Assembly: GCA_000432015.1 (NCBI GenBank)
Contig: HF985523.1
Span: 64,217 to 82,201, forward strand
Reading direction: 5' to 3'
Length of the DNA: 17,985 bases
Source: Clostridium sp. CAG:1024
Lineage (GTDB): Bacteria; Bacillota; Clostridia; Christensenellales; CAG-138
The notes below the pieces were generated by a model. It worked only from the letters and a program-made list of their open reading frames with translations, did no database searches and was not told the origin of the DNA. The position numbers were made by a program, and so were the translations under genes. Shown here piece after piece: positions 1-6,621 of this stretch; positions within the stretch are counted from its first letter, which is position 1, and each line of letters starts with the position of its first letter.

Positions 1-1189
1 ACGGGACGGCAAGGCCGACCGCACAGGGGCAAGCGACGACCAAAACGGAAATGAACGCGTTGAGCGCGAATGCTATCGGCTTTCCTGCAAACAGCCAAAT
101 GACAGCGCTGAGCAGGGCGATTCCCAGCACGGCAGGAACAAGGACCGCACAGACGCGATCCGTTATGTGAGAAGCGGGCGTTTTGTGCTGCTGCGCGTTA
201 CGGACAAGACGGATCATCTGCGACAGGGAAGTCTCGTCTCCGACGCGCAACGCGGTCATCGTAAACGCGCCGGAGCCGTTCACGCTTCCGCCAATGAGCA
301 TATCGCCCGTTTGCTTTTCCACAGGCATGCTTTCCCCTGTCAGTAAGGATTCGTCCACGCTTGCAAGCGGTGATTCCAAGCGACCGTCGGCGGGAAGCCG
401 CTCCCCGGGATGCACATACAACTGATCGCCCGCCATGATATCCGCGATGGGAATGCGGCGGAGAGTGCCGTCCGGCTGCAGGATGTTCGCATGGTCAGGC
501 GCGAGAGCGCGGAGCGCTTCAATGCTGTCCTGCGTTCTGGCGGCGGCGCGCCGTTCAAAGCTCTGTCCGAGTAGAACAAATGCAAGGATCAGTCCGGCGG
601 TATCCCAGTACATTTCGGATACAGCCGCCGTATCGCCGCGAAGAATCCGAAAAAAGGAAACAAGGCTGTACAGAATTGCGGCGGAGGTGCCCAGCGCGAT
701 CAGCGTGTCCGTCGAAGGCTGCATGGAGACCGCGTCTCGGAATCCACACACAAAGATCCCGCGCGACACGGCGAGTACGGGAAACAGCATGACGATCTGG
801 ATGAGCGCGTACCATAAGGGAAAGGCCTCGGCCGAGACCGGCGCCGGCAGTCCGAGAAAGCGCCCGGTTCCGGTATAGAACAGAAGCAGGGCAAAGACGA
901 GCGCAACGGACAGCTGGAAGCGCCTGCTCCGCATTTCCCGCACCTGCGTCAGCTTTTGCAGCTTGACAAGGGCGGCGCGGTCCTCGAGCGCCTCCGCCGT
1001 AAGACCGCATTTTTTAAGCGCTTCAATGACCGACACGCAGCTGACGCCGTCCCCGCGAACGCGAAGACGCTCGTTGGCCAGCGTTACGCCGCAGCATTCG
1101 ACGCCATGAACGCGCTTGACCGCTCGCTGGGCTGCGGCGGCACAGGATGCGCAGTTCATGCCTAAAACCCGGAATTCATAGATTCGCAT
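1..1189 (-). CDS. copA: Copper-type P1B-ATPase, N-terminal part (runs off left edge)
   Basis: This is an integral membrane ATPase that would pump monovalent copper out of the cytoplasm. The frame is open from ATG 1189-1187 to the window edge, 396 codons, about half the usual length, so the phosphorylation (DKTGT) and ATP-binding parts lie outside. Residues 1-65 form a heavy-metal-associated domain with the metal motif GMNCASC (residues 10-16). Hydrophobic segments follow from about residue 90. The actuator domain carries DESLLTGES with TGES at 284-287. The transmembrane metal site CPC lies at 387-389, as CPCAVGLAVP where CPCALGLATP is more usual. An AGGAGT ribosome binding site (1198-1203) lies 8 bases upstream of the ATG. 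The CPC motif and single CxxC domain indicate Cu(I); silver or another soft metal is possible. It diverges from groES. I saw no clear CsoR or CopY operator. Confidence 0.93.
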   Translation of the reverse strand, partial: MRIYEFRVLGMNCASCAAAAQRAVKRVHGVECCGVTLANERLRVRGDGVSCVSVIEALKKCGLTAEALEDRAALVKLQKLTQVREMRSRRFQLSVALVFALLLFYTGTGRFLGLPAPVSAEAFPLWYALIQIVMLFPVLAVSRGIFVCGFRDAVSMQPSTDTLIALGTSAAILYSLVSFFRILRGDTAAVSEMYWDTAGLILAFVLLGQSFERRAAARTQDSIEALRALAPDHANILQPDGTLRRIPIADIMAGDQLYVHPGERLPADGRLESPLASVDESLLTGESMPVEKQTGDMLIGGSVNGSGAFTMTALRVGDETSLSQMIRLVRNAQQHKTPASHITDRVCAVLVPAVLGIALLSAVIWLFAGKPIAFALNAFISVLVVACPCAVGLAVP

Positions 1190-1205
1190 ATGGTTATACT
1201 CCTAT

Positions 1206-1245
1206 CATGGCGGAACACGGGTTATGCTCCAGTTTACCCGCCATG
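1206..1245 (-). promoter_or_regulatory. Inverted repeat in the leader of the copper ATPase gene
   Basis: An 8-base perfect inverted repeat, CATGGCGG (1206-1213) and CCGCCATG (1238-1245), with 24 bases between the arms, sits directly upstream of the ATPase ribosome binding site on the minus strand. It could fold in the leader RNA close to the start codon or be a protein-binding site. It has no T-run on either side, so it is not a plain terminator. Its function is unknown. Confidence 0.35.
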
Positions 1246-1298
1246 CCGCTCTTGCAGTATAGTATGCGACGATTTCACATTTTCGTTGCATTTGCTGA

Positions 1299-1327
1299 TT
1301 GACGAACGGCATACAGGTGCGTATAAT
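1299..1327 (+). promoter_or_regulatory. Sigma-A promoter of groESL
   Basis: The -35 box TTGACG (1299-1304) and the -10 box TATAAT (1322-1327) are separated by 17 bases, close to the vegetative consensus. Transcription should start near 1334, just ahead of the CIRCE operator, which suits repression by HrcA. Confidence 0.9.
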
Positions 1328-1338
1328 TAGAACCGTGG

Positions 1339-1365
1339 TTAGCACTCAACGCTACAGAGTGCTAA
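1339..1365 (+). promoter_or_regulatory. CIRCE operator (HrcA binding site)
   Basis: The arms TTAGCACTC (1339-1347) and GAGTGCTAA (1357-1365) are perfectly complementary, are spaced by 9 bases, and match the CIRCE consensus with no mismatch. The element begins about 5 bases after the expected transcription start of groESL. In Firmicutes HrcA binds here and is released on heat shock, when GroEL is titrated by unfolded protein. The hrcA gene itself is not in the window. Confidence 0.97.
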
Positions 1366-1410
1366 CAAATCCTTAGCAGGTATACTAAGTACTATAGGAG
1401 GCGTATCCAT

Positions 1411-1695
1411 ATGAAACTCAAACCATTGGCTGATCGTGTTGTCATCAAGAGCCTGGAGACTGAAGAAGTCACCAAGGGCGGCATCGTTTTGGCGCCCACC
1501 GCAAAGGAAAAGCCGCAGATGGCGGAAGTTCTGGCAGTCGGACCCGGTGGCGTGGTGGACGGCAAAGAGGTCACCATGTATGTGCATGTCGGCGACAAGG
1601 TCGTGTATTCCAAGTATGCCGGCACCGAAGTCAAGCTGGACGGCACGGAATACATCATCGTGCGGCAGAACGATATTCTCGCCGTTGTGGAATAA
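1411..1695 (+). CDS. groES: Co-chaperonin GroES (Hsp10)
   Basis: GroES forms the heptameric lid that caps GroEL and closes the folding chamber in the cytoplasm. The 94-residue product has the family's usual length. It begins MKLKPLADRVVIK, carries the mobile-loop region around residues 16-33 (TEEVTKGGIVLAPTAKEKPQ), and ends in the typical YIIVRQNDILAVVE strand. AGGAGG at 1396-1401 lies 9 bases before the ATG. It is the first gene of the CIRCE-controlled operon, and groEL follows after 35 bases with its own strong ribosome binding site. Confidence 0.98.
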   Translation: MKLKPLADRVVIKSLETEEVTKGGIVLAPTAKEKPQMAEVLAVGPGGVVDGKEVTMYVHVGDKVVYSKYAGTEVKLDGTEYIIVRQNDILAVVE

Positions 1696-1730
1696 TTGAT
1701 TTTTGAGTCGATTTTAGGAGGATAACAACT

Positions 1731-3356
1731 ATGGCAAAGCAGTTGCAGTATGGCGAAGAAGCCAGAAGATCGCTTGAAGCTGGTCTGAATCAGCTTGCAA
1801 ATACCGTTAAGATCACGCTGGGGCCGAAGGGCCGCAACGTCGTGCTCGATAAGAAATTCGGTGCGCCGCTCATCACCAACGACGGCGTGACGATCGCTAA
1901 GGAGATCGAGCTGGAGGACGCTTTTGAGAACATGGGCGCACAGCTCGTCAAAGAAGTCGCTACGAAGACGAACGACATTGCCGGCGACGGCACCACCACC
2001 GCGACGCTGCTTGCGCAGGCGATCGTGCGCGAGGGCATGAAGAACGTTGCTGCGGGTGCAAACCCCATGGTTCTGCGTCGCGGCATCGAAGCAGCCGTTG
2101 AAGAAGCGGTTGAAGGCTTGAAAGAGCTTGCAAAGCCGGTTTCCGGCAAGCAGGCGATTGCACAGGTCGCGGCGGTCTCCGCAGGCGACGAGAAGATCGG
2201 ACAGCTAATTTCCGATGCAATGGAGAAGGTCGGCAACGACGGCGTTATCACCGTTGAAGAGTCCAAGACCATGAAGACGGATCTGAACGTTGTCGAGGGT
2301 ATGCAGTTCGACCGCGGATATTGCTCCGCTTATATGGCGACCGATACCGACAAGATGGAAGCGGTTCTCGACAATCCCCTGATCCTCATTACAGATAAGA
2401 AGATCAGCAACATTCAGGAGATCCTGCCAGTGCTCGAGCAGATCGCGCAGCAGGGCAAGAAGCTCCTCATCATCGCCGAGGATGTGGAAGGCGAAGCGCT
2501 CGCGACTCTGATCGTGAACAAGCTCCGCGGAACGTTCACCTGCGTTGCGGTCAAGGCGCCCGGCTTTGGCGACCGCAGGAAGGCAATGCTGCAGGACATC
2601 GCGATTCTGACCGGCGGTCAGGTCATCTCCGACGAGCTTGGCCTTGAGCTCAAGGAGACCACGCTTGCGCAGCTCGGTCGCGCACGTCAGGTCAAGGTTG
2701 ACAAGGAGAACACCGTCATCGTCGAGGGCGCGGGCGACCAGAACGAGGTCAAGGCGCGCATCAACTCGATCAAGGCGCAGATGGAGGACACGACCTCCGA
2801 TTACGATCGCGAGAAGCTCCAGGAGCGGCTTGCAAAGCTTGCAGGCGGCGTAGCGGTTATCTCCGTCGGCGCAGCCACCGAGATCGAGATGAAGGAGTTC
2901 AAGCTGCGCATTGAGGATGCTCTGAACGCGACCCGTGCGGCAGTCGAGGAGGGCATCGTCCCCGGTGGCGGCGTAGCGTTGCTGAACGTGATCGACCGCG
3001 TTAAGAAGCTCGAAGACGCGGCAACCGGTGACAAGAAGACCGGTATCCAGATCGTTGTGCGTGCACTGGAAGAGCCTGTCCGCCAGATTGCAATCAACGC
3101 CGGTGTCGAAGGTTCCGTTATCGTCGAGAACATCAAGCGCGCCAACAAGCCCGGCTTCGGCTACAATGCCGCGACTGCCGAGTATGGCATGATGGAGGAG
3201 TACGGCATTCTCGATCCGAAGAAGGTCACGAGAAGCGCACTGCAAAATGCAGCTTCCGTTGCGGCAATGATCCTCACGACCGAGAGCCTCGTCGCAGATA
3301 TTCCGACTCCGCCGGCAGCAGCGCCCGCAGCGCCGGATATGGGCGGCATGTATTAA
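1731..3356 (+). CDS. groEL: Chaperonin GroEL (Hsp60)
   Basis: GroEL is the ATP-driven double-ring chaperonin that folds cytosolic proteins together with GroES. The 541-residue length is normal. The equatorial domain shows the nucleotide-binding KITLGPKGRNVVLD (residues 27-40), the NDG loop (50-52) and GDGTTTAT (85-92), which contains the aspartate equivalent to the ATP-hydrolysis region. Further conserved blocks include KAPGFGDRRKAMLQDIA in the apical domain and EEGIVPGGGVALL in the lower equatorial part. The C-terminus is short and Gly/Met-type (PDMGGMY), preceded by an Ala/Pro-rich stretch. AGGAGG at 1716-1721 lies 9 bases before the ATG. It is co-transcribed with groES and should share HrcA control. 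Nothing is missing or broken. Confidence 0.99.
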   Translation: MAKQLQYGEEARRSLEAGLNQLANTVKITLGPKGRNVVLDKKFGAPLITNDGVTIAKEIELEDAFENMGAQLVKEVATKTNDIAGDGTTTATLLAQAIVREGMKNVAAGANPMVLRRGIEAAVEEAVEGLKELAKPVSGKQAIAQVAAVSAGDEKIGQLISDAMEKVGNDGVITVEESKTMKTDLNVVEGMQFDRGYCSAYMATDTDKMEAVLDNPLILITDKKISNIQEILPVLEQIAQQGKKLLIIAEDVEGEALATLIVNKLRGTFTCVAVKAPGFGDRRKAMLQDIAILTGGQVISDELGLELKETTLAQLGRARQVKVDKENTVIVEGAGDQNEVKARINSIKAQMEDTTSDYDREKLQERLAKLAGGVAVISVGAATEIEMKEFKLRIEDALNATRAAVEEGIVPGGGVALLNVIDRVKKLEDAATGDKKTGIQIVVRALEEPVRQIAINAGVEGSVIVENIKRANKPGFGYNAATAEYGMMEEYGILDPKKVTRSALQNAASVAAMILTTESLVADIPTPPAAAPAAPDMGGMY

Positions 3357-3380
3357 TCCCACCTACGCGGAATAGGATAC

Positions 3381-3415
3381 AAAGGACGTCCCGTGGTTAA
3401 CACGGGGCGTCCTTT
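3381..3415 (+). terminator. Hairpin after groEL, weak T-run
   Basis: AAAGGACGTCCCGTG (3381-3395) pairs with CACGGGGCGTCCTTT (3401-3415) around a 5-base loop; one of the fifteen pairs is a G-U wobble. The stem is strong but is followed by CCACA rather than a T-run, apart from the three T that belong to the stem. Termination may therefore be partial. The degV-family gene starts only 30 bases later with no obvious promoter between, so read-through from groESL could feed it. Confidence 0.7.
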
Positions 3416-3444
3416 CCACACAACAACAGAAGGAGCATAGTGTG

Positions 3445-4350
3445 ATGGCGTTTACACTTTCTTGCGAATCGACCATTGATCTTCCGTTTTCCTATACGGA
3501 GGAGCGAAATCTTCCCGTACTGTTCTATTCCTATACGGTAGACGGCGCAGAGTATCAGGATGATATGGGGCGCGACCCCAAAGCGCGCCCGCAGTTCTAT
3601 GCCTTTCTCAAAGAAGGAAAGATCCCAAGAACGTCGCAGCTGAACGTGTTTCAGTATCTTGCGTTTTTCGACAACCTTCTGCAAAAGGGCGGCGATGTAC
3701 TGCATATCGCTTTTGGCTCCGGCATGACAAATTCTGTTGCAAATGCGTTTCAGGCAGCCGAGCAGCTGCGCGAGAAGTATCCGGAGCAGAAGCTCGTTGT
3801 GATCGACTCGCTGTGCAGTTCTTCCGGGTACGGCCTGCTGGTCGATGGCGCGGCAGATCTGCGCGATGAAGGGCGTACGATCGATGAGGTTGCGGCGTGG
3901 GTGATGGAGAAACGCAAACGGGTTCACCATCAGTTTTATTCCTTTGACCTCCGCTATTATCGGCAGAGCGGACGCATGTCCGGCGCAGCGGCGACGATCG
4001 GTTCCGTATTGAATATCTGTCCGATCATGCGCTTGGACGACGGTGGCAGGATCATTGCCTATGATAAGGTCCGCGGCAAGAAGAATGCGATTCGCGAAAC
4101 GATCCGCACCATGGAACGCTATGCCGATCGAGGTGCGGAGTATGATGAAAAGTGTTTTATCTGCCATTCTAACTGCCCAGAAGAGGCAGAGGAGACCAAA
4201 ATTGCGGTAAAGGAACACTTTCCGCATATCAAAGGCGATATCCGCATCTGCGACATCGGAACAATCATTGCATCGCATTGCGGTCCGGGGACGGTGGCCG
4301 TTTTCTTCTTTGGCGAAGAGCGGAAGCCGGATACTTCCATGAAAAAATAA
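3445..4350 (+). CDS. DegV family protein (fatty-acid-binding fold)
   Basis: DegV proteins have an EDD fold and bind a fatty acid. In Firmicutes the best-studied members (FakB) present it to the kinase FakA for acyl-phosphate formation. The 301-residue product has the family layout: an N-terminal segment with ESTIDLP where DSTADLP is usual, TSQL (about residues 64-67), the GSGMTNSV loop where many members have SSxLSGT, then RYYRQSGRMSGAAATIGSVL, a conserved central block, and a C-terminal CHSNCPEEAEE region ending in HCGPGTVAVFF. AAGGAG (3430-3435) lies 9 bases before ATG 3445. A GTG directly before it (3442) would add one residue and cannot be excluded. The gene follows groEL after a hairpin and converges on the aconitase-X operon. 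FakA is not in the window, so the partner is unknown. Confidence 0.9.
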   Translation: MAFTLSCESTIDLPFSYTEERNLPVLFYSYTVDGAEYQDDMGRDPKARPQFYAFLKEGKIPRTSQLNVFQYLAFFDNLLQKGGDVLHIAFGSGMTNSVANAFQAAEQLREKYPEQKLVVIDSLCSSSGYGLLVDGAADLRDEGRTIDEVAAWVMEKRKRVHHQFYSFDLRYYRQSGRMSGAAATIGSVLNICPIMRLDDGGRIIAYDKVRGKKNAIRETIRTMERYADRGAEYDEKCFICHSNCPEEAEETKIAVKEHFPHIKGDIRICDIGTIIASHCGPGTVAVFFFGEERKPDTSMKK

Positions 4351-4381
4351 GACAAGACTGGGTGCATCGCACAGAAAAAAC

Positions 4382-4425
4382 TGGCATCCCACAAGTCGAT
4401 CCTGTGGGATGCCATGATGTTTTTT
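4382..4425. terminator. Bidirectional terminator between degV and the aconitase-X operon
   Basis: The stem TGGCATCCCACA (4382-4393) and TGTGGGATGCCA (4403-4414) is perfect over 12 pairs with a 9-base loop. On the plus strand it is followed by T4420-T4425. On the minus strand the A-run at 4374-4380 gives a T-run after the stem. It therefore serves both convergent transcription units. Confidence 0.9.
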
Positions 4426-4438
4426 GATCGAGAACAGC

Positions 4439-4669
4439 TCAGTTTGCCCTGAAGGACGATTCCTGCTTGAGTTTATGGCGGGTGCCGTCGGGCTCAATAA
4501 CGACCGTGTTATCGAGCTGGCTTTTCAGCGAAGTGCGGAAAGCGGCAATGTACGCATTGCGCAATTCGGCCTGTTCCTGTCGTTCCTCCGGCGTAAGCCC
4601 CTCCTCGGTGCGTGATTTTTTCGCGAGCTCATTGATGCGGGCGATCTGCTCGCTGCTGATCGTGCTCAT
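4439..4669 (-). CDS. DUF896 (YnzC-like, UPF0291) small protein
   Basis: A 76-residue cytoplasmic protein. Its first 60 residues match the DUF896 pattern: ISSEQIARINELAKKSR, then GLTPEERQEQAELRNAYIAAFR, a helical hairpin rich in Glu, Lys and Arg, then a short strand-like tail. Family members include YnzC of Bacillus subtilis; the biochemical role is not established. The start ATG overlaps the TGA of the aconitase-X small subunit gene in an ATGA (4666-4669). No good ribosome binding site is visible, so translation is probably coupled to the upstream gene. It is the last gene of the operon and ends just before the bidirectional terminator. Whether it has any link to the enzyme is unknown; co-transcription is the only evidence. 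Confidence 0.88.
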   Translation of the reverse strand: MSTISSEQIARINELAKKSRTEEGLTPEERQEQAELRNAYIAAFRTSLKSQLDNTVVIEPDGTRHKLKQESSFRAN

Positions 4670-5106
4670 TCGACCGTTACCGTTCCATCCTCGTCAACGG
4701 TGATCGTCATCCCCGTCTTGACATATTCGAGAAACGCGTCGCCGAGTCCGTCAACGACCGGCATGGAAACATCCGTCCAAACGTCTGAAAGAACCGCGCC
4801 CGCCGCGGCGAGAGAATCGATGGGCTTTGCAAAAAGCATGCAGGCAGGCTGCTTGCCAAGCGCTGCGGCGCAGAAGAGCACCATGCCGCCTGTCGTAGAG
4901 CCGATGGTCTGCGGAAGGCAAAGCGCCGTGCTGAACATGGGCTTTCCGTAGAGATCCGGATTATTCTGATCGGAGCAGGTCGCTTTCTTGTCGCCGAACA
5001 TCAAGCACTTCTGAAAACTTGCGAGCGTGTTAAAACCGCCGTGCGAAACGAGCGCTTCCGCTTTTGCCTTGCCGGGTACCACGGGACGCCCTTTGAACTG
5101 CATCAT
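4666..5106 (-). CDS. Aconitase X small (swivel) subunit, DUF126
   Basis: This 146-residue protein is the swivelling-domain partner of the aconitase-X catalytic subunit. It shows the beta-rich start KGRPVVPGKAKAEALV, the conserved GSTTGG turn (residues 69-74) where related proteins have GSSSG with a catalytic or substrate-binding Ser, then PACMLFAKPIDSLAAAGAVL and the closing VDGLGDAFLEYVKTGMTITVD strand set. In one class of aconitase X this domain is fused to the catalytic domain; here it is a separate gene 2 bases after the large subunit. A G-rich ribosome binding site (GGGGGG, 5116-5121) lies 9 bases before the ATG at 5106; a second ATG follows directly. It overlaps the DUF896 gene by 4 bases. 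Confidence 0.92.
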   Translation of the reverse strand: MMQFKGRPVVPGKAKAEALVSHGGFNTLASFQKCLMFGDKKATCSDQNNPDLYGKPMFSTALCLPQTIGSTTGGMVLFCAAALGKQPACMLFAKPIDSLAAAGAVLSDVWTDVSMPVVDGLGDAFLEYVKTGMTITVDEDGTVTVE

Positions 5107-5108
5107 AC

Positions 5109-6389
5109 TTATTTGCCCCCCTTCGAAATACGGTCGAGGATCTCAGCGCTTGTGTAATACCTGCTGGAGGTATAGGTGCGGAGTTTGTTGGAATTTGTAA
5201 TGACCGGCATCTTACCGCAGAGCGGGTTGTTCATGTACATGAGCGGACAGATATAGGAAAGGACAACGCCCATTTCGGCGAGACGCTTTGCCTCGGGCAG
5301 CTTTTCAAACGCTTCCTTAACGGCAGGGGCGGTCGTGAAAACGGTCGGGATCTTTACCTTGGCGTTGCCCGCAGCCTTGAGCGCAGCGTCGAGGTCGTGC
5401 GTCCAGTCGATGAGCTGCTGAAGCGTCAGATGCGGACAGCCGACAAAGCAGAGCTTCGGCTCGGCATTGACGTCCTTCCAAATGCAGGGGTAGCTTGCTT
5501 TAACCCGTGCAAGCTCCGCATCGTCGATCACATAGGTCTTTGCACCCTCTGCGATGAGCGATTCACCCTGCTCGACCGCTTCCGGGGTCAGGCCTTCGAT
5601 GTGGTACAGGCCGACAGCGCCGTTGCTCGCGGTCGCCGCGCCGAAATCCTTCAGGTAGGCGATGGTGTCGCCGGTCAGTTCGTTTCCGATGAACTGCGTG
5701 AGCCCTTTGACATAGGGGACGTCCTCCATGACCTTCATGCCGATGGCGCTGCCAAGGATCTGCGCTTCCGGTTTTTCGGTCGTCTTGACCTCGACGATCC
5801 AGGTCGCCTTGCGGCCCTCGTCTGTCAGAAGACCAAAGTACGGCACATAACCGACGATGCTGCCGAACAGCTCCAGAATGCCGGAGTTGCGGTTGCAGCG
5901 CGCACCCAAAACACTGTTGGCATAGACCACGGCACTGCTTTCCGCCCAGCTCAGAACGTCGCCCTTCTTGGGACGATTGCCGACCTCGTCAAGATAACAG
6001 GCACAGGTGAAAGCGTTCTCCTTGACGAGACCGAGTTTTTGAAGCTGCGCTTCATAGGAGGTCTGCTTGCTGTACATGAATTTGAACACAAGATCCTGCA
6101 AAAGATTGCTCGGCACGTTCGGATCGAGCGGGCGCGGGTCCACGGAGAACTGCTGCTTGGAAAGCGCGCCGGCCTCGATGAGCTGATCCATCAGCGCATA
6201 AACGGGCTTCATAACGCCGAGACCAAAGCTGGTCACCAGGTGGCCGTATTCACTGGTGACGGGAACCATCTTTTCCGCGCCGAACGTCTCGCCGTACATC
6301 ACGAGAGTTTTCATGACTTTGGCGATGGTTTCGCCCCGCGCGCCGTCCAAAATGGACTGCTGTTCGGGGCTCAGAATCATTTTACCCAT
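5109..6389 (-). CDS. Aconitase X catalytic subunit, DUF521
   Basis: A 426-residue hydro-lyase subunit of the aconitase superfamily. Hallmarks are VTSEYGHLVTS (44-54), SWAESSAVVYANSVLGARCNR (147-167), GCPHLTLQQL (317-326), the CPLMYMNNPLCGK block with Cys381 and Cys391, and TNSNKLRTYTSSRYY near the C-terminus. Cys318, Cys381, Cys391 and His320 are candidate iron or iron-sulfur ligands; this is inference. Known activities of the family are cis-3-hydroxy-L-proline dehydratase in bacteria and phosphomevalonate dehydratase in archaea. A bacterial host without mevalonate genes nearby favours the former or an unknown substrate. The start ATG 6389 has AAAGGA (6399-6404) 9 bases upstream; ATG at residue 4 is an alternative. 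It leads the operon with the small subunit and DUF896. Confidence 0.93.
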   Translation of the reverse strand: MGKMILSPEQQSILDGARGETIAKVMKTLVMYGETFGAEKMVPVTSEYGHLVTSFGLGVMKPVYALMDQLIEAGALSKQQFSVDPRPLDPNVPSNLLQDLVFKFMYSKQTSYEAQLQKLGLVKENAFTCACYLDEVGNRPKKGDVLSWAESSAVVYANSVLGARCNRNSGILELFGSIVGYVPYFGLLTDEGRKATWIVEVKTTEKPEAQILGSAIGMKVMEDVPYVKGLTQFIGNELTGDTIAYLKDFGAATASNGAVGLYHIEGLTPEAVEQGESLIAEGAKTYVIDDAELARVKASYPCIWKDVNAEPKLCFVGCPHLTLQQLIDWTHDLDAALKAAGNAKVKIPTVFTTAPAVKEAFEKLPEAKRLAEMGVVLSYICPLMYMNNPLCGKMPVITNSNKLRTYTSSRYYTSAEILDRISKGGK

Positions 6390-6444
6390 AGAACTGATCC
6401 TTTCTGCAAAACTGATCGAAATTTATAGGATTCCATGTAACTAT

Positions 6445-6473
6445 ACTTTATCAAACCGTGCGAAGACCGTCAA
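6445..6473 (-). promoter_or_regulatory. Sigma-A promoter of the aconitase-X operon
   Basis: On the minus strand TTGACG (6473-6468) and TAAAGT (6450-6445) are separated by 17 bases. The start of transcription would be near 6438, leaving a leader of about 50 bases. TATAGT just downstream (6446-6441) is an alternative -10 but would be badly spaced. Confidence 0.65.
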
Positions 6474-6600
6474 TGCGTTTTCTTGATTTTCGACAGCTTG
6501 CTGCGCGAAGCGGACATGAAGCTTTCTTCATGAACTGCATGGACGGAATGCCGCGGTGAATTTGGGCTTTCTGCGGCGGCAAGCCTTGTGTTTTTTTTAC
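6474..6600 (+). other. Non-coding divergent spacer with two hairpins
   Basis: The stretch between the aconitase-X promoter and the DUF512 promoter has no convincing gene. It holds the hairpin CATGAAG-CTTT-CTTCATG (6515-6532) and a second possible stem, GGCTT (6565-6569) with AAGCC (6581-6585), which is followed by TTGTG and a run of eight T (6591-6598). The latter resembles a weak terminator, although no upstream plus-strand gene needs one. A small RNA is possible but unsupported. Confidence 0.3.
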
Positions 6601-6615
6601 AATTGATGCTATACT
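6586..6615 (+). promoter_or_regulatory. Probable promoter of the DUF512-der-plsY operon
   Basis: TTGTGT (6586-6591) and TATACT (6610-6615) are spaced by 18 bases. The predicted start of transcription, about 7 bases after the -10 box, falls on or beside the ATG at 6622, so the message would have almost no leader. Confidence 0.55.
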
Positions 6616-6621
6616 GGTAAC

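Noticed and set aside
1..1189. Frameshifted or broken copper ATPase
   Set aside because: Several open frames begin inside this region, but the frame from ATG 1189 reads without interruption through the metal domain, TGES and CPC to the window edge. The gene is truncated only by the window.
2205..3362. A 385-codon open frame antisense to groEL
   Set aside because: It mirrors the groEL codons on a GC-rich gene, has no ribosome binding site, and its translation is Leu/Asp/His-rich without a recognisable motif. groEL is certain.
5109..6389. Assigning phosphomevalonate dehydratase to the aconitase-X enzyme
   Set aside because: That activity belongs to the archaeal mevalonate pathway, and nothing in the window supports such a pathway in this bacterium. 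It is not excluded, so I left the substrate open.
5397..6428. A 343-codon open frame antisense to the aconitase-X large subunit
   Set aside because: It lies entirely over a confidently identified gene and its promoter, has no family features, and arises from low stop-codon frequency on the opposite strand.
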